Origin: Psychroserpens sp. NJDZ02
Lineage (GTDB): Bacteria > Bacteroidota > Bacteroidia > Flavobacteriales > Flavobacteriaceae
Assembly (NCBI RefSeq): GCF_004843725.1
Contig: NZ_CP039451.1
Span: forward strand, 184,501 to 248,500
DNA: 64,000 bases
Direction: 5' to 3'
The translations under genes and the position numbers were made by a program. This document shows positions 15,093-24,458 of the stretch, in pieces. Position 1 is the first letter of the stretch. Each line of letters starts with the position of its first letter. The notes beneath the pieces are model-generated. The model was not told where the DNA came from, ran no database searches, and worked only from the letters and a program-made list of their open reading frames with translations.

Positions 15093-16565
15093 TTATTTTC
15101 CATAATATTTGTATGACCTCCTGAACCCTTGTTCAGTAGCCTCTTCGATATTCTTTGCGAAAAAACCTTGCCCATTTTTAATTTTAGTTCTGTCATAATG
15201 TTGGTCGAAGGGTAAGTGATAAATGCGACTTTCAAGTCCATTTGAGTCAATTCCAATATTACATTTGATTCTTGGGAATTCTTGCATTTCCCACTTTTCA
15301 ATTCGTACTCCCAAAATTTGAGCAAATTTTGTGGCAGTTTCAGATAGCGAAGTATTGGTTATAAACACAGGGGTTACAACGTTAAACAAATCAGGATTAA
15401 CAAGTTTGTCAATAATTGTGGTGCCATATAATTGTAATATGTGTTTTTCGTGAATTATTGTTCTCTTTTTCCAAAGTTTACATTGGATGATTTCAACTTC
15501 ATTTCCTTTTCTTACAATTAAATCACGCCCAAGGTCTTTTAGTTTTTTTTCCATTCCGTAATATTCTACGTCCCAACCTTTTTCTTCATAGGTTAGCCCG
15601 CAGTAAAGTTCATAATCTCTACCAACTTGCCAATTAGTGTTTTTTCTTGCTGGGTCTAGATATCTATCTAAAGCTAATTGGTTTCTAATGTTTTCATCTA
15701 AACTTAAATATTCCTTTTTACTAATATAATTTTGAACATTATCGAAATCTTCTTTAAAGTCATCAATCGAATTGGCGACTTCAAGTTGTTTTAATGTATC
15801 AAAATCATCTACATAGTTTGTGAGCTCAGGAAAAACATTTAGTAGGTATTCGTATTTGTATAACATTTGACGATATTGTTCCAGATGGAACTTACTTTGT
15901 GTTTTAAGTTCTTTTATCCTTTTACTTTCTTCAATTGCCGGTCTTTTCTTGTTTTCTAATCGTTTCGCGATAATATCATATTCTAACAATAGGAAATCAC
16001 TATACATTGATGTGATTTTAGAAACAGAATTTTGACTTTTGCTCTGAATTGCTAAATACAAATCATGTTGTTCTTCAAGACCGTTTTTGAAATTATCTCG
16101 TTCTCGTTGTACTTCATTAAGAGTCCTGTTTTCTGTGATATATTTTTTATCGGAAAAATCTAGTTTTAGTTTTAGCGTGTCATTTTCATCTATTTGTTCA
16201 TCTAATTTAAAAACTAATTCTTCATTTTTTTGCTCTAATTTTGCTAACTCTTCGTGAGCATTAGTCAGAAATATAGTTACCTTTTCTAAATCATTAGTCT
16301 TGATTCTAATTTCGTTATGTAGTTTTTGAAACTCTTCCTTTTTTTTTAAAAGGCTAGATGAAAGTTCTTTTGTTTTTAAAGTTTCATTCTTATAATTTTC
16401 TTGATGTTTTTTCGCTAGTAATTTTTCGTTTGACAGTTCCCTTAATAATTGAGGATACTCGTTTAATTTCTTCTTATTTTCTTTTTTCTTGTCGAGAAAA
16501 TTAGAGAAGAAACTCCAAATTGCTAGAAGTGCGATAAACCCGCCAATTAGATATAATATTTCCAT
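15093..16565 (-). CDS. Membrane-anchored coiled-coil protein with Mrr-like nuclease domain
   Basis: A 490-residue protein in three parts. One N-terminal transmembrane helix (LYLIGGFIALLAIWSFF) is followed by a long charged coiled coil (about 25-150) and helical linker. The C-terminal domain (about 310-440) is PD-(D/E)XK-type with E319 (GRDYE), D348 (GRDLIV) and Q361-C-K363 (IIQCKLW). These are the metal-binding residues of Mrr-type restriction endonucleases. It would cut DNA, perhaps modified or foreign, near the membrane; a defence role is inferred. The left boundary is GTTGTAGCAC (15080), but the expected matching right core is missing, and an IS3 fragment lies there instead. Confidence 0.8.
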   Translation of the reverse strand: MEILYLIGGFIALLAIWSFFSNFLDKKKENKKKLNEYPQLLRELSNEKLLAKKHQENYKNETLKTKELSSSLLKKKEEFQKLHNEIRIKTNDLEKVTIFLTNAHEELAKLEQKNEELVFKLDEQIDENDTLKLKLDFSDKKYITENRTLNEVQRERDNFKNGLEEQHDLYLAIQSKSQNSVSKITSMYSDFLLLEYDIIAKRLENKKRPAIEESKRIKELKTQSKFHLEQYRQMLYKYEYLLNVFPELTNYVDDFDTLKQLEVANSIDDFKEDFDNVQNYISKKEYLSLDENIRNQLALDRYLDPARKNTNWQVGRDYELYCGLTYEEKGWDVEYYGMEKKLKDLGRDLIVRKGNEVEIIQCKLWKKRTIIHEKHILQLYGTTIIDKLVNPDLFNVVTPVFITNTSLSETATKFAQILGVRIEKWEMQEFPRIKCNIGIDSNGLESRIYHLPFDQHYDRTKIKNGQGFFAKNIEEATEQGFRRSYKYYGK

Positions 16566-16599
16566 TAAATTTTAGATGGTCAATTTTTAACGATTGGAT

Positions 16600-17085
16600 T
16601 TTTTAAATGTCTTGTCCTGAAATATGGCTACAGGTTAAAATTGAATTAAGCTGATAATTTATATACCATATTAAGTGTTTTATAATCTAAAGATAAATGT
16701 AATCTAACTTCGTTGTATAAATTAATTGCATTTTTTGCAGCTCTCTTAGCGTGACTCACGTTATCAAAGGTTTGGTCGAGATAAAATTCATCTTTTAAAA
16801 TTCCATTTACACGTTCTGCCATTGCATTTTCGTAACAATGATTTTCTTCGGTCATACTAATATCTATCTTTTTTCTTTTGAGTATTTGTGTGTATACATT
16901 GCTACAGTACTGTATTCCTCTATCCGAATGATGAATAAGTTGTGTAATGCTTTTATCACTATGTATTTTTTCCAATATCTCTTTTGGAATCTTGCTTTCA
17001 TCATATTCTTGCATCCAAAGGGCATTTGCAATATTCTGCTTGGTAAGTGCATCGATGGCATTGTCTCTATTTTCATTCATAATCT
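16600..17085 (-). mobile_element. IS3-family element, 3' fragment
   Basis: Contains the C-terminal part of an IS3-type OrfB and, beyond its stop, TGTCCTGAAATATGGCTACAG (about 16612-16632). That sequence has the look of an IS3-type end. No OrfA, no left end and no complete catalytic domain are found towards 17,100. The edges are approximate. It sits where the right cassette core of the nuclease gene should be. Confidence 0.7.
16646..17080 (-). pseudogene. IS3-family transposase OrfB, truncated
   Basis: 144 codons remain. The rve integrase core retains HHSDRGIQYCSN (second Asp region) and SMTEENHCYENAMAERVNG with the catalytic Glu, then the C-terminal LKDEFYLDQTF and YNEVRLHLSLDYKT blocks typical of IS3 OrfB. 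The first catalytic Asp and everything before NENRDNAIDALT are absent. It cannot be active by itself. Confidence 0.88.
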
Positions 17086-17099
17086 ATAGCTTTTAATGA

Positions 17100-17530
17100 T
17101 TACTTTTTGTAACCCGTTATATGAAACTTTCATTCTACATATCCCGCAGACACACTTGATATTCAAAAGATTAGTTTCTAACTTTAGTTTCAAAAAGCCA
17201 AGCTACAATTTATAAAACAGTCTAACAATACGTATAACTACGTGATTTTTTTGAAGACAACTGGTTGTTAAAAGACATTAGAATTCCATTTAAACGCATC
17301 AAAATAAAGGCAAACCTTAATAAACAACAAAAACAAGGCCTATTAAAAGATTTAATTAGCTTTAAATATTATAGTCTTATGGGCTTTTGTAATGGTTACA
17401 TTAGCTATAATTAATATGGATTAGTGTTTAGTTCCAAATTTAATATAAACTGACTAAGTCTACCAAACCGAAAGTCTTTGACTTTCTATTCCCGTGCTAA
17501 CCATAGCTAAACGTTATACTATTTTAGACA
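17100..17530. repeat. Right edge of the island: repeat shared with 6318-6490 and decayed palindrome
   Basis: No gene seen. TTGTAACCCGTTATATGAAA near 17,107 and ATATCCCGCAGACAC resemble the opening of palindrome 3. About 17,190-17,245 repeats the 6408-6465 block nearly base for base (AAGCTACAATTTATAAAAC, ACAATACGTATAACTACGT). Further right, a perfect GAAAGTC-TTT-GACTTTC hairpin (about 17,469-17,485) and GCTAAACGTTATAC near 17,501 look like a worn cassette site. From there to 17,876 I see only AT-rich DNA with no feature. Confidence 0.45.
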
Positions 17531-17876
17531 CACAAATTTAATACTGAATTAAACAAAAAAACGCATAACTAGTAAGTTGTCCTATTTGTATTTAACTAAA
17601 TAATGTATTGAATAGTTTGATGTTTTTTTTCTGTAATTACAAAACTTAAGTAAACTCTACAACTCCTATAATGCAAGCCTAAAACCGCCAATAAAACTTG
17701 CCTTTGTAAAAAATTAAATTAACTTCGAAAATAATTAAATGTTGATATTACTTATTAAACCGATGTCGTATCACATGGCAATCAGCAAATATTTAAAATA
17801 AAACCGCAAGACCTCTCGAATAAAATAAATATTCAAGCATTTTAGGTTCAAACAGATTAATAAAGTAGATAAAAGA

Positions 17877-18734
17877 ATGGAGCATTTTGATACAATAGAA
17901 TGGAGTGTAATTTGGAGTATTATTAAAGATATTGTAATGCCTCACACATGGATATTAACGTCTCAAACACTTATTTTTTTATTTTTTGGCTTTATTCTAT
18001 CCATTTTCTACATTATTATTCTAAATAAGAAAAAAGTTTTAACGAGAAACCCAAAATATTACAATTGGGCAGTAAAAGTATATATACCAACACTTATTGT
18101 TGGATTTTTGTTTGTTTTTGGATATACCGGCTTTATTACAGGTGTATATAAAGTTATGAATAAAGAAAAAGAGACTATCGTCTCTAGTGTTTATAATCAT
18201 GTTCTGAAACTATCTTTTGAATCAGAGAATAGCAAAAATGAATTTATTGTTAATTTACAGATATCAGCAATAGTGGTTAAAGGAGGTTCAAAGGTCTTGT
18301 TAGCCTCTCTAAAAAAAACAACGTCGGAATATAATTCAGGATACTCAATTATAGATGACAATAAAAACAAATTAGCCAACTATTTAATTGATAAGTATGC
18401 AGATGATATTTACAAAATAGTGATCTATGGTATGCTTGATGCAACTGGAGCTAAAGCTAATATTAATATTGAAGAAGAATTGACTTATGACGATTTTAGT
18501 ACTGGAATGGATCTCTTATTGGATTTAGATTACAAAGATATTGAGCAAGGAATAAAAGACAAACTATTGATATGGTTTGATGATTTACTATACAAACAAT
18601 ATAAATCGTTACTTTATACTCAATTAATTTTATTGCTTATTATTATGAGTCTACCTCTAATCGAATTTTTAATTTATAAAAAATGGATAGAACCAAAATA
18701 CCCTAATCAACTTATAAAAAAGCAGAATCTCTAG
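17877..18734 (+). CDS. Three- or four-helix membrane protein, unknown (285 aa)
   Basis: Hydrophobic segments lie at about residues 25-50 (LIFLFFGFILSIFYIIIL), 65-85 (VYIPTLIVGFLFVFGYTGFI) and near the C-terminus (LLYTQLILLLIIMSLPLIEF). A soluble central loop of about 150 residues is probably exposed to one side and contains SVYNHVLKLSFESEN and INIEEELTYDDFSTGMDL. I recognise no family. It is the first gene to the right of the cassette island and on the opposite strand, so it probably marks resident chromosome. Start ATG at 17877 follows a long AT-rich leader. Confidence 0.6.
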   Translation: MEHFDTIEWSVIWSIIKDIVMPHTWILTSQTLIFLFFGFILSIFYIIILNKKKVLTRNPKYYNWAVKVYIPTLIVGFLFVFGYTGFITGVYKVMNKEKETIVSSVYNHVLKLSFESENSKNEFIVNLQISAIVVKGGSKVLLASLKKTTSEYNSGYSIIDDNKNKLANYLIDKYADDIYKIVIYGMLDATGAKANINIEEELTYDDFSTGMDLLLDLDYKDIEQGIKDKLLIWFDDLLYKQYKSLLYTQLILLLIIMSLPLIEFLIYKKWIEPKYPNQLIKKQNL

Positions 18735-18850
18735 CGCTACATTTACTAACCATGTTAAAAAAAAGAAAGGATTAACTGCTAAACCAAAAACCTCTAATTC
18801 TCTGCGCTTAATTAACCATAATTAAACCGTTATAATAGTTTTGAAACATA

Positions 18851-18882
18851 AAAAAAGCACAACCAATAGTTGTGCTTTTTTT
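18851..18882. terminator. Bidirectional terminator
   Basis: AAAAAGCACAAC, loop CAATA, GTTGTGCTTTTT: a strong hairpin with A-tract and T-tract on either side. It can end both guaB (minus) and the membrane-protein gene (plus). Confidence 0.85.
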
Positions 18883-18910
18883 ATATAAACCTTTTAAGAA
18901 ACAATACTTA

Positions 18911-20380
18911 TTATCTAGAATAGTTTGGTGCTTCTTTTGTAATAGTAACATCGTGTGGATGACTCTCATTAATACCTGAAGCGGTAATTTTAACAAAGCG
19001 TCCTGTATCTTGTAAAGTAGCCACGTCTTTTGCACCACAATACCCCATACCGGCTCTTAATCCACCTATAAACTGGTGTAAACTTTCATATAAATCACCT
19101 TTATAAGGGACACGTCCCACAATACCTTCTGGTACTAGTTTTTTAATATCGTCTTCTACATCTTGGAAGTAACGGTCTTTACTACCTTGCTTCATCGCTT
19201 CCACAGATCCCATACCTCTATACGATTTAAACTTACGTCCTTCGTATATAATGGTTTCGCCAGGACTTTCTTTTGTTCCTGCTAGTAATGAGCCTAACAT
19301 AACTGTATCTGCTCCTGCTGCCAATGCTTTAGGAATATCTCCCGTATATCTAATTCCTCCATCTGCAATTACTGGTACACCACTTCCTTTTATTGCTGCT
19401 GCGACTTCTAGCACGGCACTAAATTGAGGAAAACCAACACCTGCAACTACACGAGTTGTACATATAGAACCTGGTCCAATACCAACTTTTACGGCGTCTG
19501 CTCCTGCCTCAACTAAATACTTAGCTGCTGCTCCTGTTGCTATATTACCAACAATAACGTCTAATTTCGGGAATTTTTTCTTGATTTCTTTTAACACATT
19601 TACCACACCTTTAGTATGTCCGTGTGCTGTATCAATGACTATAGCATCTACTCCTGCACTTACTAAGGCTTCTGCACGCGCTACTGCGTCTCCAGTAACT
19701 CCTATTGCTGCTGCAACACGTAAACGACCAAAAGTATCTTTGTTTGCTATGGGCTTCTGTGTTACTTTAGTAATATCTCTAAAGGTAATTAAACCTTCTA
19801 GCTTGTTACCTTCAACAATTAAAAGCTTTTCAATTTTATGTTGTTGTAATATTTTTTCAGCAGCTTTTAAAGAGGTTCCTACTGGTGCTGTTACTAGATT
19901 TTCGCTAGTCATAACCTCAACAATTGGCCTGCTTTTTTCATGTTCAAAACGTAAATCACGGTTGGTTACAATCCCTTTAAGCATACCGTCGGCATCTACA
20001 ATCGGAATTCCTCCAATACCATGCTCGCGCATCGCATTATTAGCATCGGCAACAACTGCTGTCATTGGTAACGTAACAGGATCTATGATCATACCGCTTT
20101 CCGCACGTTTTACTTTACGTACTTTAATCGCTTGTTGCTCAATAGTCATGTTTTTATGTAACACACCAATCCCCCCTTCTCTAGCCATGGCAATAGCCAT
20201 TTGACTTTCTGTAACAGTATCCATAGCTGCAGAAACTATTGGTACGTTAATGGTAATGTTGCGTGTAAATTTTGATTGAATGTTGACTTCGCGAGGAAGA
20301 ACATCTGAGAAAGCAGGAACTAAAAGGACGTCATCATAAGTTAATCCTTCGCCTACTATTTTATTTTCGTGTGCTGTCAT
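18911..20380 (-). CDS. guaB: IMP dehydrogenase
   Basis: Converts IMP to XMP with NAD+, the committed step of GMP synthesis, in the cytosol. The 489-residue length is standard. N-terminal barrel residues [20 protein letters not shown] are followed by a tandem CBS insertion (about 95-205: [19 protein letters not shown], then [18 protein letters not shown]). The catalytic loop [15 protein letters not shown] has the active Cys near residue 305, and the mobile-flap region includes [14 protein letters not shown]. Monocistronic, with a terminator just beyond its stop. All key residues are present. Confidence 0.97.
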   Translation of the reverse strand: MTAHENKIVGEGLTYDDVLLVPAFSDVLPREVNIQSKFTRNITINVPIVSAAMDTVTESQMAIAMAREGGIGVLHKNMTIEQQAIKVRKVKRAESGMIIDPVTLPMTAVVADANNAMREHGIGGIPIVDADGMLKGIVTNRDLRFEHEKSRPIVEVMTSENLVTAPVGTSLKAAEKILQQHKIEKLLIVEGNKLEGLITFRDITKVTQKPIANKDTFGRLRVAAAIGVTGDAVARAEALVSAGVDAIVIDTAHGHTKGVVNVLKEIKKKFPKLDVIVGNIATGAAAKYLVEAGADAVKVGIGPGSICTTRVVAGVGFPQFSAVLEVAAAIKGSGVPVIADGGIRYTGDIPKALAAGADTVMLGSLLAGTKESPGETIIYEGRKFKSYRGMGSVEAMKQGSKDRYFQDVEDDIKKLVPEGIVGRVPYKGDLYESLHQFIGGLRAGMGYCGAKDVATLQDTGRFVKITASGINESHPHDVTITKEAPNYSR

Positions 20381-20520
20381 TGCAATTGGAATTAATTGCG
20401 CGTAAAGATATATATAATTATGTTATTAATACCGTTTTTTATGATATAGAATCTAAAATAACTACAATTAAAACAACTGATTGGTAACCGAATAAACACA
20501 ATCTTAAATTAATTATTAAG

Positions 20521-20567
20521 ATTTAGTCTAAATAACTTGGATTGCATGATTAGTACAAATATATTTG
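20521..20567 (+). promoter_or_regulatory. Promoter with palindromic operator, imelysin operon 1
   Basis: The 13-base palindrome ATTTAGTCTAAAT (20521-20533) extends to ATTTAGTCTAAATAA and is followed by CTTG (-33 TTG at 20537-20539). After a 20-base spacer comes TATATTTG (20560-20567), a standard Bacteroidetes -7 box. The same arrangement precedes the opposite-strand operator-promoter at 31113-31160. Metal-responsive repression is inferred from the gene content. Confidence 0.7.
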
Positions 20568-20609
20568 CAGCTCTATTTTTATTCATTCTAAATAAAAACA
20601 AATTATAAA

Positions 20610-21827
20610 ATGAAAACCAACGTATTAAAAACAACCGCTGCAATCGCCCTAACATTATCACTTTTTTCTTGTGGTAACGATGATGACGCTACAACAGAAA
20701 ATATTAATGTTGTCAGTAAAACTGACGTAACAACTAACTATGGTAACATTGTATACCAAACGTATTTAGACAGCTACAATAGCGCTGTAGACATGCAAAC
20801 TTCGATCAATGCCTTTGTAACAACTCCAAACCAAGCTAATTTTGATTTAGCAAAAACCGCCTGGTTAGACGCTAGAGAGTTTTATGGATTAACCGAAGCT
20901 TTTAGAGAATGTAATGGACCTGTAGATACAGAATCTGATGCGTGGTCATTAGGTACCGAAGGACAAATGAATGCTTGGCCAATAGACGAAAGTTATATCG
21001 ACTATGTTGCTGCTGGGACAGAGGACTATGCTAACGATTACGACAGTATTATAGGTGACGACAGTATTACTATTGATCAGTCAACTATAACTGGATTAAA
21101 CGAAGATATTAACGATAAGTCTATAAGTACTGGATGGCACGCTATTGAGTTTTTACTTTGGGGACAAGACAACACAATGCCAGTGGACGACTTACCAGGA
21201 ACAAGAGCATTTACAGATTATACAACTGCCGATCATGCAGACAGACGCGCTCTGTATTTACAAACAGCAACCAATTTACTAGTTAACGATTTAAATGCTT
21301 TAACAACGACTTGGTCTCCAGGTGGGACTTACAGAGTTGTTTTTGATAATTTAAGCGACGATATCGCTTTAACACAGTTAATTAATGGCGCCTTTTTTAT
21401 TGCTGGTAACGAGTTAAGCTATGAACGTATCTTTACTCCTGTAGATTCTACCGATGGTATTGGTGGATTAGGTCAAGAAGACGAACATTCTTGTTTTAGT
21501 GACAACACACATCGTGATATATATGCTAATGCAAAAGGGGTTTATAATGTTGTCTTTGGAGACTATAACGCTATTACTGGCGCTTCGTTTTATGATTTAG
21601 TAAAACAAGCTAATCCTACTCAAGCAGCGACTTTAAAAGCTGCTGCTGAAAATGCAATGGATAAAGTGAATGCTATTGGGAATAACACACAACCTTTTGA
21701 TTATTTGATAACTTTAGAAAGCTCTACAGATTCTAACTTCGGAATTGTCATGCAAAGCGTGCAAGCGCTTCAAGATTGGGCTGACGAAATTAGCGCGTCT
21801 GCTGATGCTATAGGAATTAGTCTATAA
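20610..21827 (+). CDS. Imelysin-family lipoprotein (IrpA-like)
   Basis: A 405-residue exported lipoprotein (TTAAIALTLSLFSC, Cys about 21, then acidic GNDDD). The imelysin signature GxHxxE is seen as G175-W-H177-A-I-E180. A second conserved block, LGTEGQMNAWPIDESYIDY, precedes it, and ERIFTPVDS lies in the C-terminal repeat. Imelysins such as IrpA and EfeO-type proteins are linked to iron uptake at the cell surface or periplasm; the exact ligand is not established. First gene of a three-gene plus-strand set with di-heme oxidase and a second imelysin, preceded by a palindromic operator at 20521. Confidence 0.85.
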   Translation: MKTNVLKTTAAIALTLSLFSCGNDDDATTENINVVSKTDVTTNYGNIVYQTYLDSYNSAVDMQTSINAFVTTPNQANFDLAKTAWLDAREFYGLTEAFRECNGPVDTESDAWSLGTEGQMNAWPIDESYIDYVAAGTEDYANDYDSIIGDDSITIDQSTITGLNEDINDKSISTGWHAIEFLLWGQDNTMPVDDLPGTRAFTDYTTADHADRRALYLQTATNLLVNDLNALTTTWSPGGTYRVVFDNLSDDIALTQLINGAFFIAGNELSYERIFTPVDSTDGIGGLGQEDEHSCFSDNTHRDIYANAKGVYNVVFGDYNAITGASFYDLVKQANPTQAATLKAAAENAMDKVNAIGNNTQPFDYLITLESSTDSNFGIVMQSVQALQDWADEISASADAIGISL

Positions 21828-21849
21828 ATACCACCTCTTTTTAAAGTTA

Positions 21850-21882
21850 AAAAAAATCTCGAATTTAGTTTCGAGATTTTTT
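21850..21882 (+). terminator. Intra-operon terminator or attenuator
   Basis: AAAAATCTCGAA, loop TTTAG, TTTCGAGATTTTTT: a perfect 12-bp stem with T-tract, between the first imelysin and the di-heme gene. If it works, the two downstream genes receive only read-through transcripts. Confidence 0.75.
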
Positions 21883-21902
21883 CTATTTAAAACAATTACA
21901 CT

Positions 21903-23309
21903 ATGAAATACAAATTACCCTTAATTTACTTATTTCTTTTAATCCTATTTAATTGTAGTGATGATGACAATTATCAACCTGTACCCGACTCCGCTTCCAA
22001 CTATGAAGAAGGAGAAGAATTATTAACTGGTGTGTTAGGGGTCAACTCCACAAGTAGTAATGCATTTGGTTTTGAAATTGATGGCCTATCATTTCAGCAA
22101 CTAGCGGTATTTGCTTCTGGAAACTCGTTATTTAATCAAACTTGGGTTTCTGCTCCCGCTTCGACAACAGCCAGAGATGGTATAGGGCCGACATTTAATG
22201 CCCGTGCTTGTGCCAGTTGTCACTTTAAAGATGGACGCGGTAGCCCTTTAGTTAATGGTTCCAATTCTAGTGGTTTTTTAATGCGTATTAGTCTAAATGG
22301 ACAAGATGCTAATGGAGATGCTATTCCTGTCCCTGGTTATGGTTTACAATTACAAGATCAAGCCAATAATGGTATTGCCTATGAAGCCAAAATAAATATT
22401 ACCCATGAAGCCGTAAACGGAACTTTCGCCGATGGAAGTACCTATCAACTACAAAAACCCATTTACACTTTTCAAGATGAACAATTTGGCGCTTTAACTG
22501 GCGTTAACACATCGCCTAGAATCGGACAACAAACAATAGGTTTGGGGCTGATATCTGCTTTACCAGACATTGAAATCACTAAATTTGAAGATAGCAACGA
22601 TAGTGATAATGATGGAATTTCAGGACGTGCCAATTTTGTTTATAATTATGATACCAATGCCATCGCTTTAGGCCGATTTGGATGGAAAGCCAACGCACCA
22701 ACATTAAGACAACAAGTTGCTGGTGCTTTTCATGGTGATATGGGATTAACTACCTCTATTTTTTCTGAACAAAACTGCCCATCCCCTCAACAAGATTGTT
22801 TTGACGCTCCCAATGGTGGTACTCCTGAGGTTACGGATAGCCAACTAGAAAAAGTTATTTTTTATCAAGCCCATTTAGCAGTACCAAATCGGCGTAATTA
22901 TTTAGACGCGGATGTACAACAAGGAAAAGTCCTTTTTAACCAACTTAATTGTATTGCTTGTCATGCCATAAACCAAAAAACAGGGACCGATGCAGAAAGT
23001 GAATTGTTAGAAAATATAACGATAAAACCCTATTCAGATTTCTTATTACACGATATGGGAGACGCTTTAGCAGATAACCGATCAGATTTTAATGCCAATG
23101 GTAACGAATGGCGTACGCAACCACTTTGGGGTATTGGGCTAATCTCGACAGTTAACAACCACACCAATCTCTTACACGACGGTCGTGCTAGAACTATTGA
23201 AGAAGCTATTTTATGGCATGGTGGAGAAGCCGAAACTAGTAAACAAAACTTTAAAAATCTAAATGCTGAAAAGCGTCAACAGTTGATCGCTTTTGTAAAT
23301 TCCTTATAA
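21903..23309 (+). CDS. Di-heme oxidoreductase-family lipoprotein (DUF1111)
   Basis: A 468-residue protein with lipoprotein signal (LIYLFLLILFNC) and two c-type heme sites: C103-A-S-C106-H107 and C350-I-A-C353-H354. The order and spacing, FNARACASCHFKDGRG early and GKVLFNQLNCIACHA late with HDMGDALADNRSDF and LLHDGRARTIEEAILWHGGE after it, fit the DUF1111 'thiol oxidoreductase-like' group. These are related to MauG-type di-heme proteins. It should act in redox chemistry in the periplasm. Regular partners are imelysins, suggesting oxidation or reduction of iron before uptake (inference). Confidence 0.87.
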   Translation: MKYKLPLIYLFLLILFNCSDDDNYQPVPDSASNYEEGEELLTGVLGVNSTSSNAFGFEIDGLSFQQLAVFASGNSLFNQTWVSAPASTTARDGIGPTFNARACASCHFKDGRGSPLVNGSNSSGFLMRISLNGQDANGDAIPVPGYGLQLQDQANNGIAYEAKINITHEAVNGTFADGSTYQLQKPIYTFQDEQFGALTGVNTSPRIGQQTIGLGLISALPDIEITKFEDSNDSDNDGISGRANFVYNYDTNAIALGRFGWKANAPTLRQQVAGAFHGDMGLTTSIFSEQNCPSPQQDCFDAPNGGTPEVTDSQLEKVIFYQAHLAVPNRRNYLDADVQQGKVLFNQLNCIACHAINQKTGTDAESELLENITIKPYSDFLLHDMGDALADNRSDFNANGNEWRTQPLWGIGLISTVNNHTNLLHDGRARTIEEAILWHGGEAETSKQNFKNLNAEKRQQLIAFVNSL

Positions 23310-23311
23310 TT

Positions 23312-24388
23312 ATGATAAAAAAAGCCAAAGTATTAATTATTCTATTACTTATTTTTAGCTGTAATAGTGATGATGATCAGCAAGAAGAACCAGCATTTAA
23401 TGTCATGGCGCTTTTAAACGATATCACTACCCAACAAATACTACCTAACGTAGACACTTTTGTTACAGAAAGCACGACTCTAAATTCAGCCATACAAACC
23501 TATCTAACGACCTATACAGAAACAGACCTTATCTTGGCCCAAAACCAATGGAAAGTAACGGCTAAAGCATATGCTAAGGTATATGCCTTCAATATTGGTA
23601 GTATCAGAGATCAATTTATGCACTTAGCATTATATAACTGGCCTACACTACCTAGTGCTTTAGAAAACGTAATCACAAATAATGATGCCATTACTGCAGA
23701 ATTGATGGCCACTTTAAGTCCACAAATAAAAACACTATCGGGCTTAGAGTATTTACTATTTGAAAATGACGCCACGACATTAAATTCACAATTTACAAAT
23801 TCGGTAAAAAGACAAAATTATTTAAAATTTACAGCGTCAGAATTTCAGGCTCAAGCCGAAAGACTGCAAGGTATTTGGAATGCCCCCGAACATTACGCCA
23901 ATACATTTATTACTAATAACGACACAGGAATAAGAGCGTCTTTTAATATCTTATTTAATGGGGTGTACAACCTTATCGATACCGCCAAAATAACTAAAAT
24001 AGGAAAACCTGCTGGTTTAGAAAACTCTCAGGCCACCAATCCAGACGAGACGCAAGCTTATTTTAGTAGCCTATCGTTGGCTATTTTAAAAGAAAACATG
24101 ACTAGTGTTAAAGCTGTCTATTTTAATACCGAGGGCGTTGGTATTGCCGACTATGTTTTTCATATTATTAAAAATAATGATTTAAACACAGCTATTCAAA
24201 ATAAAATAGAAGACGTACGTACCGCTATTGATGCTATACCTGTACCGCTTTTTGATGCTATAACCTCTCATCCCGATCAAGTGGAACACTTACATACGGA
24301 ATTAGATGCTTTAGGCGTTTTGTTTAGTGTAGATGTTAGAAGTATACTCTCTATAATTATTACCTCTACAGATAATGATGGAGATTAA
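23312..24388 (+). CDS. Imelysin-family lipoprotein
   Basis: A 358-residue lipoprotein (KVLIILLLIFSC, then NSDDDQQEEP). It starts 2 bp after the di-heme gene's stop, so translation is coupled. The imelysin fold is indicated by AQNQWKVTAKAYAKVYAFN and SGLEYLLFENDATT, a variant of the GxHxxE region lacking the histidine (S-G-L-E). A ligand-binding difference from the first imelysin is therefore possible. Acts at the cell surface or periplasm with the preceding genes; a terminator follows. Confidence 0.82.
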   Translation: MIKKAKVLIILLLIFSCNSDDDQQEEPAFNVMALLNDITTQQILPNVDTFVTESTTLNSAIQTYLTTYTETDLILAQNQWKVTAKAYAKVYAFNIGSIRDQFMHLALYNWPTLPSALENVITNNDAITAELMATLSPQIKTLSGLEYLLFENDATTLNSQFTNSVKRQNYLKFTASEFQAQAERLQGIWNAPEHYANTFITNNDTGIRASFNILFNGVYNLIDTAKITKIGKPAGLENSQATNPDETQAYFSSLSLAILKENMTSVKAVYFNTEGVGIADYVFHIIKNNDLNTAIQNKIEDVRTAIDAIPVPLFDAITSHPDQVEHLHTELDALGVLFSVDVRSILSIIITSTDNDGD

Positions 24389-24390
24389 AT

Positions 24391-24422
24391 AAAAAAAAAG
24401 ACCACTTTTAAGTGGTCTTTTT
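24391..24422. terminator. Bidirectional terminator
   Basis: AAAAAGACCACTT, loop TTA, AAGTGGTCTTTTT. It separates the plus-strand imelysin operon from the convergent minus-strand genes. Confidence 0.85.
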
Positions 24423-24458
24423 CTATCTAAGTTATAAAATAATTACTCTTTATATAAA

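Noticed and set aside
15071..15325. 84-codon minus-strand frame at the end of the nuclease gene
   Set aside because: Overlaps the nuclease C-terminus in another frame and continues into the palindrome; no independent support.
17090..17876. An integrase gene at the promoter-proximal (right) end of the array
   Set aside because: Frames here are short. The only recombinase-like sequence is the IS3 OrfB fragment, a DDE enzyme unrelated to tyrosine integrases.
19581..20204. 207-codon plus-strand frame
   Set aside because: Antisense shadow of guaB, with Ser/Thr/Ala-rich composition typical of a reversed frame.
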